64,000 nt of DNA from Hansfordia pulvinata (GCA_006538405.1 BJKQ01000020.1:186001-250000); one strand, 5' to 3'. Shown: positions 48,350-61,775, counted from the first letter of the stretch. Program-made: numbers and translations. The notes: a model not told the origin generated them from the sequence alone.

Positions 48350-49391
48350 TATCCCGGTGTACTGAACTTTCTGGCAGTAATACTCAAACCGACGATCCTG
48401 AGAAGTCGGCAGTGACAGATCTTTGGATTCCGCAAAGCTGGACAAGGACAATACCATAAGCAATGGCCTGCTGGACAACTTCGCACACTACCTGCCGCCC
48501 CGTCCCTCGCACGAGCGGCTCCAGAGTGCAGGGTTCGAAGTCTTTTCCCGTCTAGCCAGGCGCAACTCATGGCGGCAAGTCGTTTCGCTGGTCCGAGATT
48601 GGCAAAACGCAACGACCATATTGGAAATACCCAGAAACAGCAAGACGCGGACTTGACGAAGCTAGTCAACTCCCGAAGAGTTGACAGTCGCCCCCGAAAC
48701 CAAGGCAAACTCTGTGGTGGACCGCGGAGACACAGACGTCGCCGCCTGGATTCCTAATTACGGAGAGGCGCCGACTGATGGCGCCCCAAACGGAGGCAGA
48801 TGGGGCAAAGACGGGCACTTTGGACGGACACCGTCCAGTGGCTGTGGCTGGGCCCCACCTCGCCCGGGCGGCATTTGGAAGCACAGCACTAGGCGGTTCC
48901 ATTTACAGCGGCGGCGGGGGGGAGCCGCAATTGGATGTGGCGACGGAGACGGTGATCGGAACCTGTAACCGTCAGCGGCCCACAACCGTTGAAGCCACGG
49001 TTGGGTACGGTAGAGTTTTCTTTCCCGGAGTCTGGACCACTGACTGCCTTTGTTGTCCCGATTCTGCAGCAACCGCCGACACCGATCATCCGCCATCACC
49101 ACCCAATCGCCCGACCACCAGGGCCACAGCCAAGAGACACTACCGGTCAGTCGATCCCTCTGTCAACCGACGGCCCGGCTTCGCTTCAAGAGCACCCATC
49201 CAGCGCGCACAGGGCGTCGGCACCGAGGCCAACAGTGCAGCAGCATCGTGACTTGCCGGACCCAAGTCGCCACTGGACCGCCACCTTTGGACCGCCGCTT
49301 CGGACTCTGGTAGCTCTGCCGCCCTGGGTGCCTGGCTCCGTACGCGCTTGCGAGCTTACACGCTCTACCGACGGCTGACAGTCTGCTTTTC

Positions 49392-49430
49392 TGGCTGACT
49401 GACTGACTGACTGTCTGATTGACTGATTGG
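49392..49430. repeat. (CTGA)n array in the leader of the Tcd-like gene
   Basis: Four to five near-perfect CTGA units followed by degenerate CTGATTGA units, ending ~90 bases before the start codon at 49519. Confidence 0.8.
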
Positions 49431-49518
49431 CGGCTACTATCTGCTCTCTCTGTCAACACCGGCTGCCGGCCTTTGTCGAGAGCAGAGCGGCCCACTGCGG
49501 GCAGTCCCTGGCCATACC

Positions 49519-51125
49519 ATGTCGTCCTTCTTCGAGCGAGCGGCCGCCAACTCGCGCGTCCAGCTAGGCGCTACTGCCATTGCCTCGGGTGCTCTGGTCG
49601 CCGGCGCCATTCTGGGCCTGCAGGGCTTGCAGCGAAGGGAGCGCGCCCACCAGCTGAAGGACTCCATCTCCTCGCTTACGACGGACCAAGTTGGCTCCAT
49701 TCCGCGCCAGCTCGACGCTTCCGGCGCCGCCTCGCCCCTGTCCAAAGAGGATCAGCGAGCCGAGCTTCTGGCCCGTCGCGCGCAGGCTGGCGACTATGAC
49801 GACGAATTGGTCCTCGAGCAGCTCGCCCGCAACTGTGTCTTCCTCGGCGACGAGGGGCTCGCCAAGCTGCGCGGCGCCTTTGTCGTCGTCGTCGGCTGCG
49901 GCGGCGTCGGCTCCCACTGCGCCGCCGCCCTGGCCCGCTCCGGCGTGTCGCGCATCCGCCTCGTCGACTTTGACCAGGTGACGCTGAGCTCCCTGAACCG
50001 CCATGCTGTCGCCACGCTGGCCGACGTCGGCGTCCCCAAGGTCACGTGCCTGCAGCGGCGCCTGCTGGCCATTGCCCCGTGGGTGCGCTTCGACCCGCGC
50101 CTCGAGAAGTACTGGGACGAGGCTGCCGACCGCCTGCTCGAGCCTTGGGACCAGGGCGGCCACACGCCCGACTACGTCATCGACGCCATCGACAACATCG
50201 ACACCAAGGTCTCGCTGCTCAAGTACTGCCACGATCGCGGCCTGCCTGTCGTCTCCGCCATGGGCGCCGGCTGCAAGAGCGACCCCACGCGCATCATGGT
50301 CGGCGACATTGGCACCGGCACGGATGACCGCCTCTCCCGCGCGACGCGCCGGAGGCTCAAGCTGCTGGGCATCACCAAGGGCATCCCCATTGTCTTCTCG
50401 ACCGAGAAGACGGGCGAGGGTAAGGCCGAGCTGATGCCCCTTCCCGAAAGCGAGGTCGAGAAGGGAGCCGTCGGCGATCTTGGCGTGCTGCCCGACTTCC
50501 GCGTCCGCATCCTTCCCGTCCTGGGCACCATGCCGGCCGTCTTTGGCTACACCGTAGCTAATCATGTCATCTTGTCCATCACCGGTAGGTTTGCATCGCT
50601 CGCCGTGCTTCTCGTCTATCCTCTAGCTGACCCCCCAACCCGCTTGCAGGCTACCCACAGGACTACGCGCAGGCCAAGGGGCGCGACAAGTTCTACGACG
50701 GACTTATCGCCGCAGTACAGGGCGGAGAAGAGCGAATGCTGCGCCACGTGACAGGCGGGGACACCGAGATCACGTACGGCCTTAAGACGCCCACAACGGT
50801 AGGGGAGCTGGCCTTCCTGGTGGACGAGATCTTCAAGTCCCGCAGTCCCATCAGCGGCTTGTCGACACGCCTGACTCTGGTCCGGTGGCGCGCGCCGACG
50901 GAGCCCATGGTCACCTTCATCGGGGAGGGCGCCGACGAGCAGAAGGCATCCAAGCTGCGCCTGAGCGACCTTGTCTGCATGACCAAGGAAGAAGCCACCC
51001 GGCACGACAAGCAGGTCCTGCGCGGGGATGCGAGACTCGAGGATCTCTACGATGCGCCCACGATAGACAAGATCGAGTCGTTGCGCAAACAAGCTGCCGA
51101 GTACGAGAAATACGTCGGGCGCTGA
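49519..51125 (+). CDS. Tcd1/Tcd2-like tRNA threonylcarbamoyladenosine dehydratase
   Basis: Exons 49519-50584 and 50650-51125 (GTAGGT donor, TTGCAG acceptor) join in phase 1 to 513 residues. An E1/ThiF/MoeB-type Rossmann domain is clear: GCGGVGSH at 126-133 (ATP site), an acidic residue at the end of beta-2 (LVDFDQV, ~149-153), SSLNRHA, then DAIDNIDTK and SAMGAGCKSDPTRI. The catalytic transfer cysteine of true ubiquitin E1s is not obvious, as in the TcdA/CsdL family. An N-terminal hydrophobic segment (about 15-36) before the catalytic domain matches the yeast Tcd1/Tcd2 layout, which sit on the mitochondrial outer membrane. Family function: ATP-dependent cyclisation of t6A37 to ct6A in ANN-decoding tRNAs. 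The C-terminus (LEDLYDAPTIDKIESLRKQ) is charged and helical. The gene is intact. Confidence 0.9.
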
Positions 51126-54100
51126 ACGAAGCGGAGTGCCCAGACTCAGGCCGGAGGATCATACTCGCCACCCTAGAGCCCGAGCCGAGGTGAAGATTCA
51201 AGTCACCACAGGCCGCCCTGTCAGAGGTCTCTCGAAAGTCATCTGTGTCCGTCGCACAAGAATTCGGCCACCACAGCGGCGGCTTTTCACAGATGCCGCG
51301 ACAAGTCACGCCCACGGTGCCCGGTCTTGTATTTTTCCAGGTGTACGATTCTGTCTTGTATGAGTGGCAATGTAAGACCCCGAGGACGCAGCCAGCCGAC
51401 GAGCCTCAGGCCAATAATTAGAAACCTAGGGGTTTCAACCTTGAAAAGGATGACGGTCGGATACTTCACTTTGGACGGGCCGACATATGTGCTGTTCGTA
51501 TGGACCAGAGACTCGCCGATCGACCGCGGCGAATCGGAGCGCCACGAAAAGGTATACGATGCTGGACGCGAAAGTCCCAGACGGGCGCCAATGTAGCGAT
51601 AGTCCCCCCCCCTGCGGCCACCCCGACAAGCTGAACGATATGCTGGGGTGCGATCGACGTTCCGGAAGACCCGCGACTGGCCGAGTCCCGAATATCCAGG
51701 TGTCAGAGGTCGCGTGCGTGCGATGCCAGGGACCTGCGTCATTTTGTCGGCCACGCCCGCGCGTCGTCGAAACCGCGGTGTATGGGGCTGGGCGGCTAAC
51801 CCGCCGCGTCTATCGGTCGAATCCTGCCGCCTACTACGGATGACAGTCCCTGTGAACATGGTCAACATACCGAATCCCCGATCTTGCCATGAGCGACTCT
51901 GTGAGATTAGCGTCCCAGGACATGCTGGCCTGCCGAGGGCGAGAACCCACGCCACCAAGTCTTTTTTAGCCAGGTCCCCTGCCCATTGCCATAAGCCGAG
52001 CCTATCGTATAGGTCGGAGGCAACCTGGCGGCAATCCCCAGAAATTTGAACGGAGCCCGACCAGCTAGCCAGCGTCGCCCAAGCGCCATCCTGAGGATGT
52101 GGCGCGCGCGGGTGGCACTAGTGGGCTGCAAACGAACCAGGCGAATTCGCGGGCGAGCGACGAAAACCCTTTGCCGTTCGCTGCGTGGCTGAGCAGGCTG
52201 GTTAGAAGAAAATGTGAGAGAAAAAAAAAGAAAGAAAAACTTTTCAAGCTCTCCGCAACGATGCAATAAAACCCTTGAGTCAAGGTGGTCCATCACCCAA
52301 TTAACACTCCGCCACTCGGTGTTAGCACAGTGGTGGCGACGAGATGCAGATTACAATACTTGTGCGATCAAGGAGGCAATTCGGAACCTGAGATCCAGCG
52401 CCCTGGTGAAGGTCCTGTTTCAAAACAGACATGGAATCACAAAAGTGACGAGGCTCACGAGGCGAGCGAGGGACAGCGCCGCACCATGGAAGGGCGCATG
52501 GTTCGCAAGGTTCGCAGCATGCCGGTCGGGTTACACGCCAACATCAGCGCCTCGGGCCGACCAGGTGGTTAACCGGCGACTGACCCTTTATGCTTTCCCA
52601 GGTCCCAAGATGGCTTTGCGAGAGCCGAGCAGAGCGCCGCGGAAGGGTTTCTGGCTTTGGCGCAATTGTGTCACAGTCAGGGGACTGCAACTGACCATGG
52701 CTCAACGAGTGTTTTCCCTCGTTTCAATCTGCATCATTGCCCCCGGACCCGAAAACAAACCCCTTCATCCGGATTTGTCGTCAGACTCCATCTGCCAGGG
52801 GGGGTTCCACCGGAGATATCATGTGGAGAAGAGGTCTTGAGTCGGCTGCCGTACTGATGAGTGAGGTGGAAACCCAGATCAGGCAACCAGATCTGGGGTC
52901 TCCATCGCAGTCGCCTCGCACGAACACATTTTCCAGGCAAGTCGCCATGGCCAAGCCGGAACTCTGTTCTGGGTATTATTAACTCTCTCGGCAGTCCTCC
53001 TTTGAGCAGGGAGCAAGGGTCGAGGGAATCTTCCGTCGCAACCCTGTCTTGTTCTTGTTCTTCTTCTTCTTCTTGTTTACCTGCTTGGTTGCTGAGGCCG
53101 TCGACTTGGTGTTGCCTGGAGGGATTTATTTTGGGCGTCAATCCCGGGCCCAAGCCGCCCGCCAGAACCCCGCCTCCGCTGCCGAATCCCACGATCGACG
53201 TCCAGGGATCGGGGCGCTCGACTCAAGACACTGTAGTCCGCCTAGAACACTTCCTTGTTCGTCCACGCCGGCCGCCCGGAGGCAGTACTCGTACAGTTGT
53301 GTCTTCTTCTGCGGGCAGCCGACGTCGCGTGCGTACGCTGGCTCCGCCTTGAACATAATCATTGGTTGGACTTTGACTTCCCCGTTTGGGACTGTGCTCG
53401 GCCGTTGCCACACGCTTGTTGTTCGTCTCCGCCCGCCTCGCACTGCCCTAGACTGCTTTATTGCACTGCCTGCGCCGACGTGGTGGCGAAGCGACTACGG
53501 TGGCAACGACTCCACGAAGCAGTACTGCGCACGCAGCGCACGCAGCCCGTGATGCAATCCCCCAGCCTTGGGGTACTCGGGAAAAACACAAGGATGAGTC
53601 CCGCTCCCGGCTGCACTATCCCCTTGGGCGGCCACGTGAAGCCCTGCACGTGCTCCCTTTCTGATCAACCTGACCAGCACGCGACGGTGACGTTGCGAGG
53701 CTTTTTCACCACACACATGTAGGAGGTCCGCTCGAGAGGCGGGGTTCCCCATCGCACTCGCGGAGTTCACGAGCTCCTGGCGACTGCTTGCACAACGTGC
53801 TTGCGCCGGTCCCCGCAGGTCTGCGTCCGGGTGTGCAAGCCTCTCTTACATCCGCCCCTTGAGCAATTTTCCAACGTGCAGAAGGCATTCGAGCCAAGAA
53901 CAAGTCGCTACTGCGGAAGTCCGAACCCATCTCGTAGTTCCTGCTTTCGGACTCTGGACTCTGGGCACGTATGGGAGTGGCGGGACTTGTCATGGCTTAC
54001 GGGTGTGTTGACAAAACAGGGCCAGTGCTGGCTAAGAAGGGCCGCCTCTTCGACTCCCGAAAAAAAAGCCTTCGCGAGATCCTTGCAGTGCAGTCCCAGT

Positions 54101-54663
54101 CTCGCTGGGCGGGGAGAAGCCTCGGCCCCTCCCTTTCGCAACCACAGCCGTCGTTTTCTGTGTCGGTCGATTACCGGTGGCGAAGCTGGCCGGCTGCAGG
54201 GGCGTTTTTCCACCCGTGCTTTTTCTCCTTCCACGGCAGGCCTTCTTCGAAACCCCCACTGATAACCGGGCTCGGCTCCAGAACCTCCACCCCCCGTGCG
54301 TTGCGTGTTCACTCCTGTTGCTTTGCTCCATGTCGGCGGTGGCGATGTCACACTTGCTATCTGGCGGGGAGTTGGACCGCGACCCAGCCATCCCACTAGC
54401 CGGTGGCGACAAGGGCGAGATAATACGTCTTTCCAGGCACGACCACTCCACACGGGGAGGGGAGGTGTGCAGCCACGTGCGCCTCCCGCGGGTTAAAGCC
54501 CGCGCGCAGATATCCTCAGGACCCCGGCGCCGATTTGATAAGAGCAAGGGAGGCGGGGCCAACGCGGTGAGCCTGGCGAAGCCTTATGACGGAAACCCCC
54601 CTTCCCCTTCCACTCGTTGACGAGGAAAGTCTTTGTCGGCCTGACTTGCTCCAGCTCCCTTTC

Positions 54664-54708
<45 letters not shown>

Positions 54709-54746
54709 GAATCTTGCTGATCCTCCAGGAACCTTCCCCCCTGAAG
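51126..54746. other. 3.6-kb gene-poor spacer
   Basis: No supported gene. Frames such as 51287-51958 (minus), 52214-52840 (plus) and 53908-54453 (minus) lack domains and splice signals. One TACTCGTA at 53286. CAGATCTGGG/CAGATC repeats occur near 52870-52905. A 37-base AG run (54667-54703) lies just upstream of the 5'-nucleotidase start. Confidence 0.5.
54667..54703 (+). repeat. (AG)n microsatellite, 37 bases
   Basis: A perfect AG run 44 bases before the 5'-nucleotidase ATG, so within its leader or core promoter. Purine-only DNA of this kind often marks fungal promoters. Confidence 0.95.
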
Positions 54747-56882
54747 ATGCATTTCACGGGGCTTGCCCTGGACGGCTTACTGACGGCTCTTGTCTTTCTG
54801 TGTGCGGCCTACCAGGCCGAGGCCAAAGCTAGCAACTTCCTCGTGTTCCACCACGTCAACGACGTGCACTCGCGCGCGATCCCTGCGCGCGAGGGCGGCT
54901 CCGCGTGCCGCAACGTGCTCCCCGACTTCAACGGGGATAAGTGCTATGGCGGCTATGCGCGCAGTAAGTGACTCTCATACCCCCCTGCCTCACCCCCTCC
55001 AGCCTCACCCTTTTTCCCCCTCCGTGTCTCGCTGCCGAGTTTCTCTCGGCGTCGAGAGCGGAGCGGGGCCAGGGCCAGAGAGAAGAGAAAATTGGGAGCT
55101 AACCAAGATACGGCTCCAGTCGTCGGCATGCTCAAAAAGAGGAGGGCCTATTGGAAGGAGTGGTACTTGAAGAACGAGGGACGGAGAAACGTCAAGACGT
55201 ACACGGTGGACGCGGGCGACAACGCGGCGGGGGCCGATTTCTACCAGGTCTACGGCCTCGAGCACCTGCCCGATTACATGAACCACGCCGAGTTCGACTA
55301 CATGACGCTGGGCAACCACGACTTTGACGACGGCGACAGGAAGCTGGGCCTGGCCGTGAGCAGGCTCCAGTGCCAGGTGCTGGGGGCAACGTGCAGACGA
55401 AAGACGCGGGGCTCGCCAGGAAGCTGGGGCAGCAGCAGAACGGACACGACATCCTGGAGGGGGGCCGGAACGGAGTGCGGATCGTGGACGCGGACAAGCT
55501 CATCATCGTGGGGGTGACGGCGGACGAGACCAAGAAGATCAGCAACCCGGACACGACGACCAACTTCCTGCCCGAGGTCGAGTGGACCAACCAGTGGGTC
55601 AACTGGGCCAAGGGCAGCATCCGACGTACCGGGTCGTCGTGCTGTCGCACATTGGCTTCGGGGCCGACGAGCACCTGGCCCAGACGAGCAGGCACATCAG
55701 CCTCATCATCGGCGGCCACAGCCACACGGGCATGGGCCACGACATGTGGGGGATGCGGCACGTCGACGAGTACCCGGCGTGGCGCGCGAACGAGGGCGGC
55801 AGGGGCCGCGTCTGCATCGTCCAGGCGTCCGTCTACGGCCGCTACCTCGGCGAGGTCCGGCCCGAGTGGGACGACGACGGCAACCTCGTCGGCTGCCACG
55901 TCGAGGAGCCCCCGCTCGAGCTCGGCGACGATGCCCCCGAGGACAAGGAGATGAAGGACATGGTGGACGAGTGGTACGCGCGGAGCGCCGTGCTCCGGGA
56001 CGGCGGCAAGAAGATTGGCTTCTCCAAGTACGACATCTTCGCCACGGAAAAGCCCCTGGAAGGGCCCGAGGAAGGGCGCAACTCGGGCGAGAGCCTTGTC
56101 GGAGACGTGATTGCCGAGTAAGTATTCACCCCACCACACTGCCTTGCTTTCTCTCTCTCCTTTGATTTTTCTCCTCCCTTCCCCCTCTTTGGGTCTCTAC
56201 ATTCAGGGTGTTGCCCCCTCCCTCCCTCAATCAAGACGCGGAGCAGCTGACCTTTCTTTCTCTCTGCAGTGCGATGCAATGGTTCGCCGAAAAGGGGCAC
56301 GGCTCGGTGCTGCACAAGCTGGAGACGGCCCTGAAGGTGCCCAAGGTCGACTTCTCCTTCGTCAATTCGGGCGGGGTGCGGGTGGACATCCCGCAGGGGC
56401 CGATCATCGCGGCGCAGCTGGGGGACCTGTCGCCCTTCGACGACACGCTGTACTGGTGGCGGATGAGCGGCAGGGAGCTGATGCTCATGATCAACGGGCT
56501 GTACGACCGCAAGAACCCGTGGAAGAAGGGCCTCGCCGCCAAGATGCGCGACCACGCATACGTGCACTACAGCGCCGAGGTCAAGTGCGTCTACGACCGG
56601 TCGCCCTCGTCCCGGGACGGCGCGCGCGTCAAGAGGTTCGAGGTCGGCGGCAAGGCGATCGAGGCGGGCCGCGAGTACGTCTTCGTCACGGTCGGGCACC
56701 TGATGAAGGGCAAGGAGAACATCCTGCCCCCGCTCAAGGAGAGCGACTACAGCCACAACGCCATCGGGTCCCTGCGCACCGCCCTCCGCGCCTACGTCGA
56801 GGACCCGGAGCACAACCCTCTGCTGGCCGGCGACAAGGGCAAGAGGGACGGCAGGCTGGTCGCCGACCCCAAGGGCTACTGA
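54747..56882 (+). pseudogene. Secreted UshA-type 5'-nucleotidase, two one-base frame breaks
   Basis: Exons 54747-54963, 55120-56117 and 56270-56882 (donors GTAAGT, GTAAGT; acceptors CTCCAG, CTGCAG). Residues 1-27 form a signal peptide. Metallophosphatase motifs: FHHVNDVHSR (DxH), GGYAR, LGNHDFDDGD (55311-55340), IGGHSHTGMG (~55708-55737). The C-terminal nucleotide-binding domain has VNSGGVRVDIPQG (~56360), then FDDTLYWWRMSGREL. Secreted members release phosphate and nucleosides from extracellular nucleotides. One base is missing near 55389 (after QCQVLG, where the reading should pass to NVQTKDAG) and one near 55615 (NWAKG to HPTYRVVVLSHIGFG). With both missing bases counted, the length would be 609 residues. 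All visible active-site motifs are intact and both breaks sit beside G runs, so assembly error is at least as likely as true loss. Confidence 0.85.
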
Positions 56883-59084
56883 GCAGGCCGCTTCGGCATT
56901 CTCGGGACGGGGCGGGAGGGGGGTTCGTCTTATTCCAAAGCCGGATATTCTCGCGGGAGACCGAATGAACACACACAGCTCAGCTGTGGTCTGTCGATCG
57001 CTTGTTCCCCCCCTTCGTCGTTTTTCTTTTTCTCTTTTTTTTTATCTTTTCACACAATCTTCATGCACATTTTGTCGGAGGGTCAGAATGTCCCTCAACT
57101 ATAAAAAGTATAACCGCATATATTGTTTGACACCCTTTGACAGGTTGCGAGATACCCCCCTCCTTCATACTCATTGGTGTTTCTTGGGTGGGTCGGAATG
57201 GGATCAGAAGACGAGTAGAAGAAAAAAAAAAAAAGGTCGCAACACGGCGAACCCTCGGCGAATTACTGTAGTGGACTGTTGTCGGCGGACGGAGGAGCCT
57301 CGTCTTGCAAGGAACACGAGGAGAGGTCGAGGAGGACAGCGGGCTCGAACGCAACGAGACAAGAGCTGCCGGCGCATCATTTCAAGTCAACCGGTGCGTG
57401 CAGCTTACAACCAGTACAGACCGGGGAGGAACGGCCAGCAAGAAGCCATCCCAGCCCTGCCATCTGATGTATCAGCGAGAGGGGGCGCTGTGCTATCGCG
57501 GGACAAGATCTTTGCTCGAGTGCAGCGACTGAACAGACAGATGCTGTAATGAAGGAAGCACAGCTTATTGCATCACCCATCTTGTGAGAAGACTACCTAC
57601 GCACGGATTTGGATCGTGTTGCACGTTGAACTACACTCGAAGCGAAATAGAACAGATCATGCTCGTTCCTATCCGCCGGTCGAGTCGCGGACATGCAGCA
57701 CTCGCGTATAGCTCACAGACGTGGCTGGTGAGTGACCCAGGCCAAGTTTGTCACGCCCTCGAGCCGCTCCGTGAACTTGACAACTTGCACGCCGACTTGA
57801 CGTGGACTGGCTTCTTGCGTTGCGAACATTGGCCAGCTCGACTGGGCCAGCCACCGGGCCAAGGCAAGATGGAAGAACCGCGTCCCCAGTTGTTGACGAT
57901 CCACACAGCCCACGCTTGATAATGCCCGGCCCATTCGCCCGGCAGCATGACGATGCTGGCAGGCGGGCAGGGCCACACAGCTCTCGCGTCGCGTGTAAAA
58001 GAGAGCCTGCCCGGACGCTTGAAAAAAACACACCGAGGTGAGCCCCGGAGGCCCAACCCCGACGCCCCTGGCAAGCAAGCAAGCATGCAAGCTTTGATAT
58101 CACGGTGGGCATGTGGCGGTCGGTACCTACCCGTGGCGCAATCTCTCATGTCGGGCGGGGGCCAATCGATCGTGAGCTCTCTGGTCCCGTTTCCATGTAC
58201 CATGTTGGGTCTCCGCGGCCAAACGGCGACGCAGAGCCCGGCATGACTGCCGCGTTCCCATCCCAACTACTCCTCCGGCGAGGGAGAAGCGTCACCAAGC
58301 GTGGACGTCGAGCGCTCGTGCCATTCGACTCTGCTGGGACCCCCGACAGCGCAGCGTAGGGCGTCTCCAACTCAACCCTGGCCCACCACCGCCTTTGCCC
58401 GGAGTCTCCTATGCAGCGCAGAACCGCGTGGCTCCAGCGCGGTTGGACAAGGCGAGGACAGGCGACTCCCAAAGAAACGCATTCGAAGTGCGTTAGGTAG
58501 GTTTTTCACAAGCCCCCGTTACATTCCCGTCTCCCCCCCCAAAAAAAAAAACCTTGATCGAAGCCGCCGTCCTCCCTCTTTTTCACACTTCACAAGTCCC
58601 CGAAACGACGAGAGCCAGCGACCCCAAGCCGAGCCCAACATCACAGGCAGCCCGGACCCGAACCCTGGCCCGCGGATTGTTTGCATCGACGAAACCCTGG
58701 GGATGACAAGGGTGGTAGGATGAAGGGGAGGGGGCGGCGGGAGCCAACGCGGGTGCAGGGCTTTTGACGCAGACGCCCCCTTGTTTTCCGCCGTCCCCGC
58801 TGCAACTCCCGCCCGGGGCTTTCGGGGAGGAGAAAGGAGTGACACCTCCACCCCCCTCCCGCCGCTCCCTTGCATTCCGTCTTGGTCGTACGAGCGGAGC
58901 GGAAGTGCGCCTTCGGAGGGTTTTCGAAGCGTCAAGGGGAAGAGGAAAAAGAAAAGAAAAAAGAGCCAACCATCTCCGCCGATCCTGCTTGACCGGGGCT
59001 GTCGTCCCGGATATTGTCCCCCCCCCCCCCCTCGGCATTTCTCGGCGGTCACCCGCGGTCGATGCAATGAGTCGTTTAGAGGGA

Positions 59085-59086
<2 letters not shown>

Positions 59087-59115
<29 letters not shown>
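59087..59115 (+). repeat. (AG)n microsatellite, 29 bases
   Basis: A perfect AG run preceded by GGGAAT, in the gene-poor right-hand region. Confidence 0.95.
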
Positions 59116-59120
<5 letters not shown>

Positions 59121-59925
59121 GGAGCAAATCCGCGCAACTCGATAGAAAGGCTCTCCGTGGGCATCACAAAGGACAGCACGTTGCAGGGCGGCCAGCCGCA
59201 GCTCGCCCGCACCCGAGTGCTGCGTCGCGGCACCTAAGGTTGCGTTGATTGCAACGTTTGAGGGGGGGGAGGGCGACGACGGCAGCTCTCCATCTTGAGC
59301 GGCCACAGAGACAGCAGTCTCGTGTTCCTCGACATTCACCTTGCCTCTTCTCTGTCTTTTCTCATCTGTTCGCTTGCGCGCGAACCGCCCCGGTGCAGAT
59401 GATTGTTGGCCCGGGCCGGGTGTGCTCGTACGAGTTAAGGGAGCTGCGGCTTCCCGCCGCACGCACGCACACACGCACGAGTATGCCCTGCTTTGCCTTC
59501 CTGCGCGCGGTTCCCATCCCATCACACCATGTCACAGTGTCTGACGCCGAAAGATGTTCCATGCCTTACTTGCAGGGTGTTCCAACCCCTTTATCGACAG
59601 GGACCCGCAGTTAAGTTTCCAACAACGCTTCCGAGGTAACAGCCCGGCGCAGCATGGCTGGACGACGAGGCACAAACACAAACAGCAAGGGGGAACGCGG
59701 GGTGCAAGCAGGGGACTGACGGGAGGCGGAAGACCTCGAGGGCCCCTCGGCAGCTAACAGACATCAATATCAGTGTCATAGACACCGGTTGATTCCGCTC
59801 GCAAGTATTTCCCTGCTAAACGAGGAGGCAAGGGAAGTGGAAAGCTGCGGCAAGGATACCGGGCTCGGTACCAGCCGACGGCCGTCGCAAACGGTGCAGC
59901 TATTGCTACTGCAGTTACCCTTTCT

Positions 59926-59942
59926 CCCCCCCCCCCCCCCCC
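59926..59942. repeat. C17 homopolymer
   Basis: Seventeen consecutive C on the plus strand, flanked by TTTCT and GCGG. Confidence 0.9.
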
Positions 59943-60965
59943 GCGGAAGCTTCGCGCAAGGGCACGTCGCGAGGTTGTACTGCATTCTTATTTCGGGGCC
60001 GTGGAGCGGTGTTTCGGCACCTGTGTAACATCATGATCACCATCATCGACAAAAGCAGACGCAGCGATCTGAGTAGACGCAATGTAAGCTTCAATTCTGC
60101 CGCTTCGAGAGCTGCCACACGGAGCAGGGAGAGGTGGTCAGCGGCAGACAAGCAGGGCAACCGGAGGCGGGGCGTGCAGCATCCAGATCTTCCCTGGGTC
60201 GATCCGCAGGCCACCAGATAAGGTCGCACAGAATGATGACAGCGGGCACCAGGATGGCGTTGGAAGTCAGTTAACTAGATGCTGGTCGCGTCCCTCGGAC
60301 CTGGTCTCTGCTGCTCGGTTCGACTACTCGTAAGCGTGAGGCTTTGACGTGGGAGTGGTTGTGGGTACGCTGTGGTGTGCAGGGGAGGAGGTGACGCGAA
60401 AAAAAAAAAAAAAGAATAAAAGGGTAGGGGGCCGGCATGTCAGGTATGTAAATGATCTATCACTTCCCTAAACACAGCAGCAATGCCTGTACGAGTATGC
60501 CTCTATGCCTGTATGCCTGTCTGCCCGCCTGCCTTCCGATCGCCCCTGCTCACCAACTTCGCAAAGCAATGGGAGAACACTCTCACGATCTGGCTGCGGG
60601 GGAGAAAGAAAGAACGCACGAAGCCGCCAATCATTCCATCCATCGGCAGGGGATGCAAAAATATTCTCCCAAGGGAACCGCCAACACGGCCTGCACCAAC
60701 GCCCGCGTACGGGAGAGCACGCGTACTTAGCAATGCTGCGCGTGCGTAACCCGACAGGACAAACCACTGGCACTGCGCCACCAGGCCGCCACTCACGTGT
60801 CGCCGGGCGGAAATCACAGCAATGACGACGGCCTTGGGCGGGGGCCAATCAGCCCTGCCCTGCGGCTCACCTGTCAGGCCAGACACGGCGGCGGTGCTGA
60901 GGTCAGCGGACGGGAACTTGCAGAACGAGGAGACCCAGTGAGGGGAATCAACGTTGAGAGGCAAA

Positions 60966-60987
60966 GGGGGGGGGGGGGGGGGGGGGG
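60966..60987. repeat. G22 homopolymer
   Basis: Twenty-two consecutive G on the plus strand. A long minus-strand open frame crosses it as poly-Pro, which is one reason I reject that frame as a gene. Confidence 0.9.
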
Positions 60988-61741
60988 AGCCGGTTACACC
61001 GCAGACGGGACGTCGGTTTCCCACAAACCGCACAACATGACTGCCGGCCACTCTGCGGCCAGACCGAGGACTGGTCGTGCGCTGGCCCCTACGCCTCCTC
61101 TTCCCCTCCCTTCCAACGTCGTGGACTGCGCGGGGCTGACACGTCGATGGTCTCACAAGTCGACAGACCCGACACTTGGGGGGCGGCGGCGGGAACTTCT
61201 GGTCGGCAGCTTCGTGTAAGTCATTCTCCGCACACCTCCCATCGCAAAGCTCACCTGCCTGCCCGGGCCGAGGCCGCAAGCGCACCCGTCCATAACAGAT
61301 CATCAACCACTTCAACGGCGACAGTGGCGGCCGAGGGCGCCGCGAGCAGCCAACGAGCAAAACGTCGGGCGTTGCGAAAGCCGGCGCTCGCGCGAGCGAG
61401 CGAGTGGGATCCCACGCATCCCACACACGCCCCGACACAACGGGTGTGCGATTTGCCAAGCTTTCCGAGATCTGATGCTTCTCAGGCCGATGTCACCCTT
61501 TCCCCAGGGTTCCGTGGGTCAGGGTTCCGATTGGGCCGCTTAGAGTTGCTTGCTCTAGGCGTAGGAGATTCGGTGCTGGCTGACTTTCCTGATTGCTGGT
61601 GAGTGCGTGTGTGTATATCGACGCACCCCGCTGGCCGACTGGTGGGCTGACTGACTGGCGAGTCCAAGGCGCATGGTGGTCTGCCTTTCTCAATGAGTCT
61701 GCTTGATAGACGCCCATAAGGGAGGACACGGGGCCTGGCGC

Positions 61742-61744
<3 letters not shown>

Positions 61745-61772
<28 letters not shown>
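61745..61772 (+). repeat. (AG)n microsatellite, 28 bases
   Basis: A perfect AG run followed directly by GAATAGAGAGAG. The same GAATAGAGAGAG string opens the array at 59082, so the two arrays share a flank. Confidence 0.95.

Positions 61773-61775
<3 letters not shown>

Larger units (their letters stand above)
47611..49518. other. Intergenic with poly(A) tract and leader of the Tcd-like gene
   Basis: Trailer of the HET gene (T/C-rich, 47690-47800), a run of 26 A at 48319-48344, then mixed sequence without a supported gene. From ~49050 the plus strand is C/A-rich, like a leader, and ends in a CTGA tandem tract (49392-49430) before the ATG at 49519. Confidence 0.5.

Noticed and set aside
49564..50565. 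333-codon minus-strand frame
   Set aside because: Antisense shadow of the Tcd-like gene, whose E1-fold motifs clearly define the true strand.
60503..61459. 318-codon minus-strand open frame
   Set aside because: It crosses the G22 tract as poly-Pro, has no domain or splice signals, and its Arg/Pro composition is what GC-rich DNA yields by chance.
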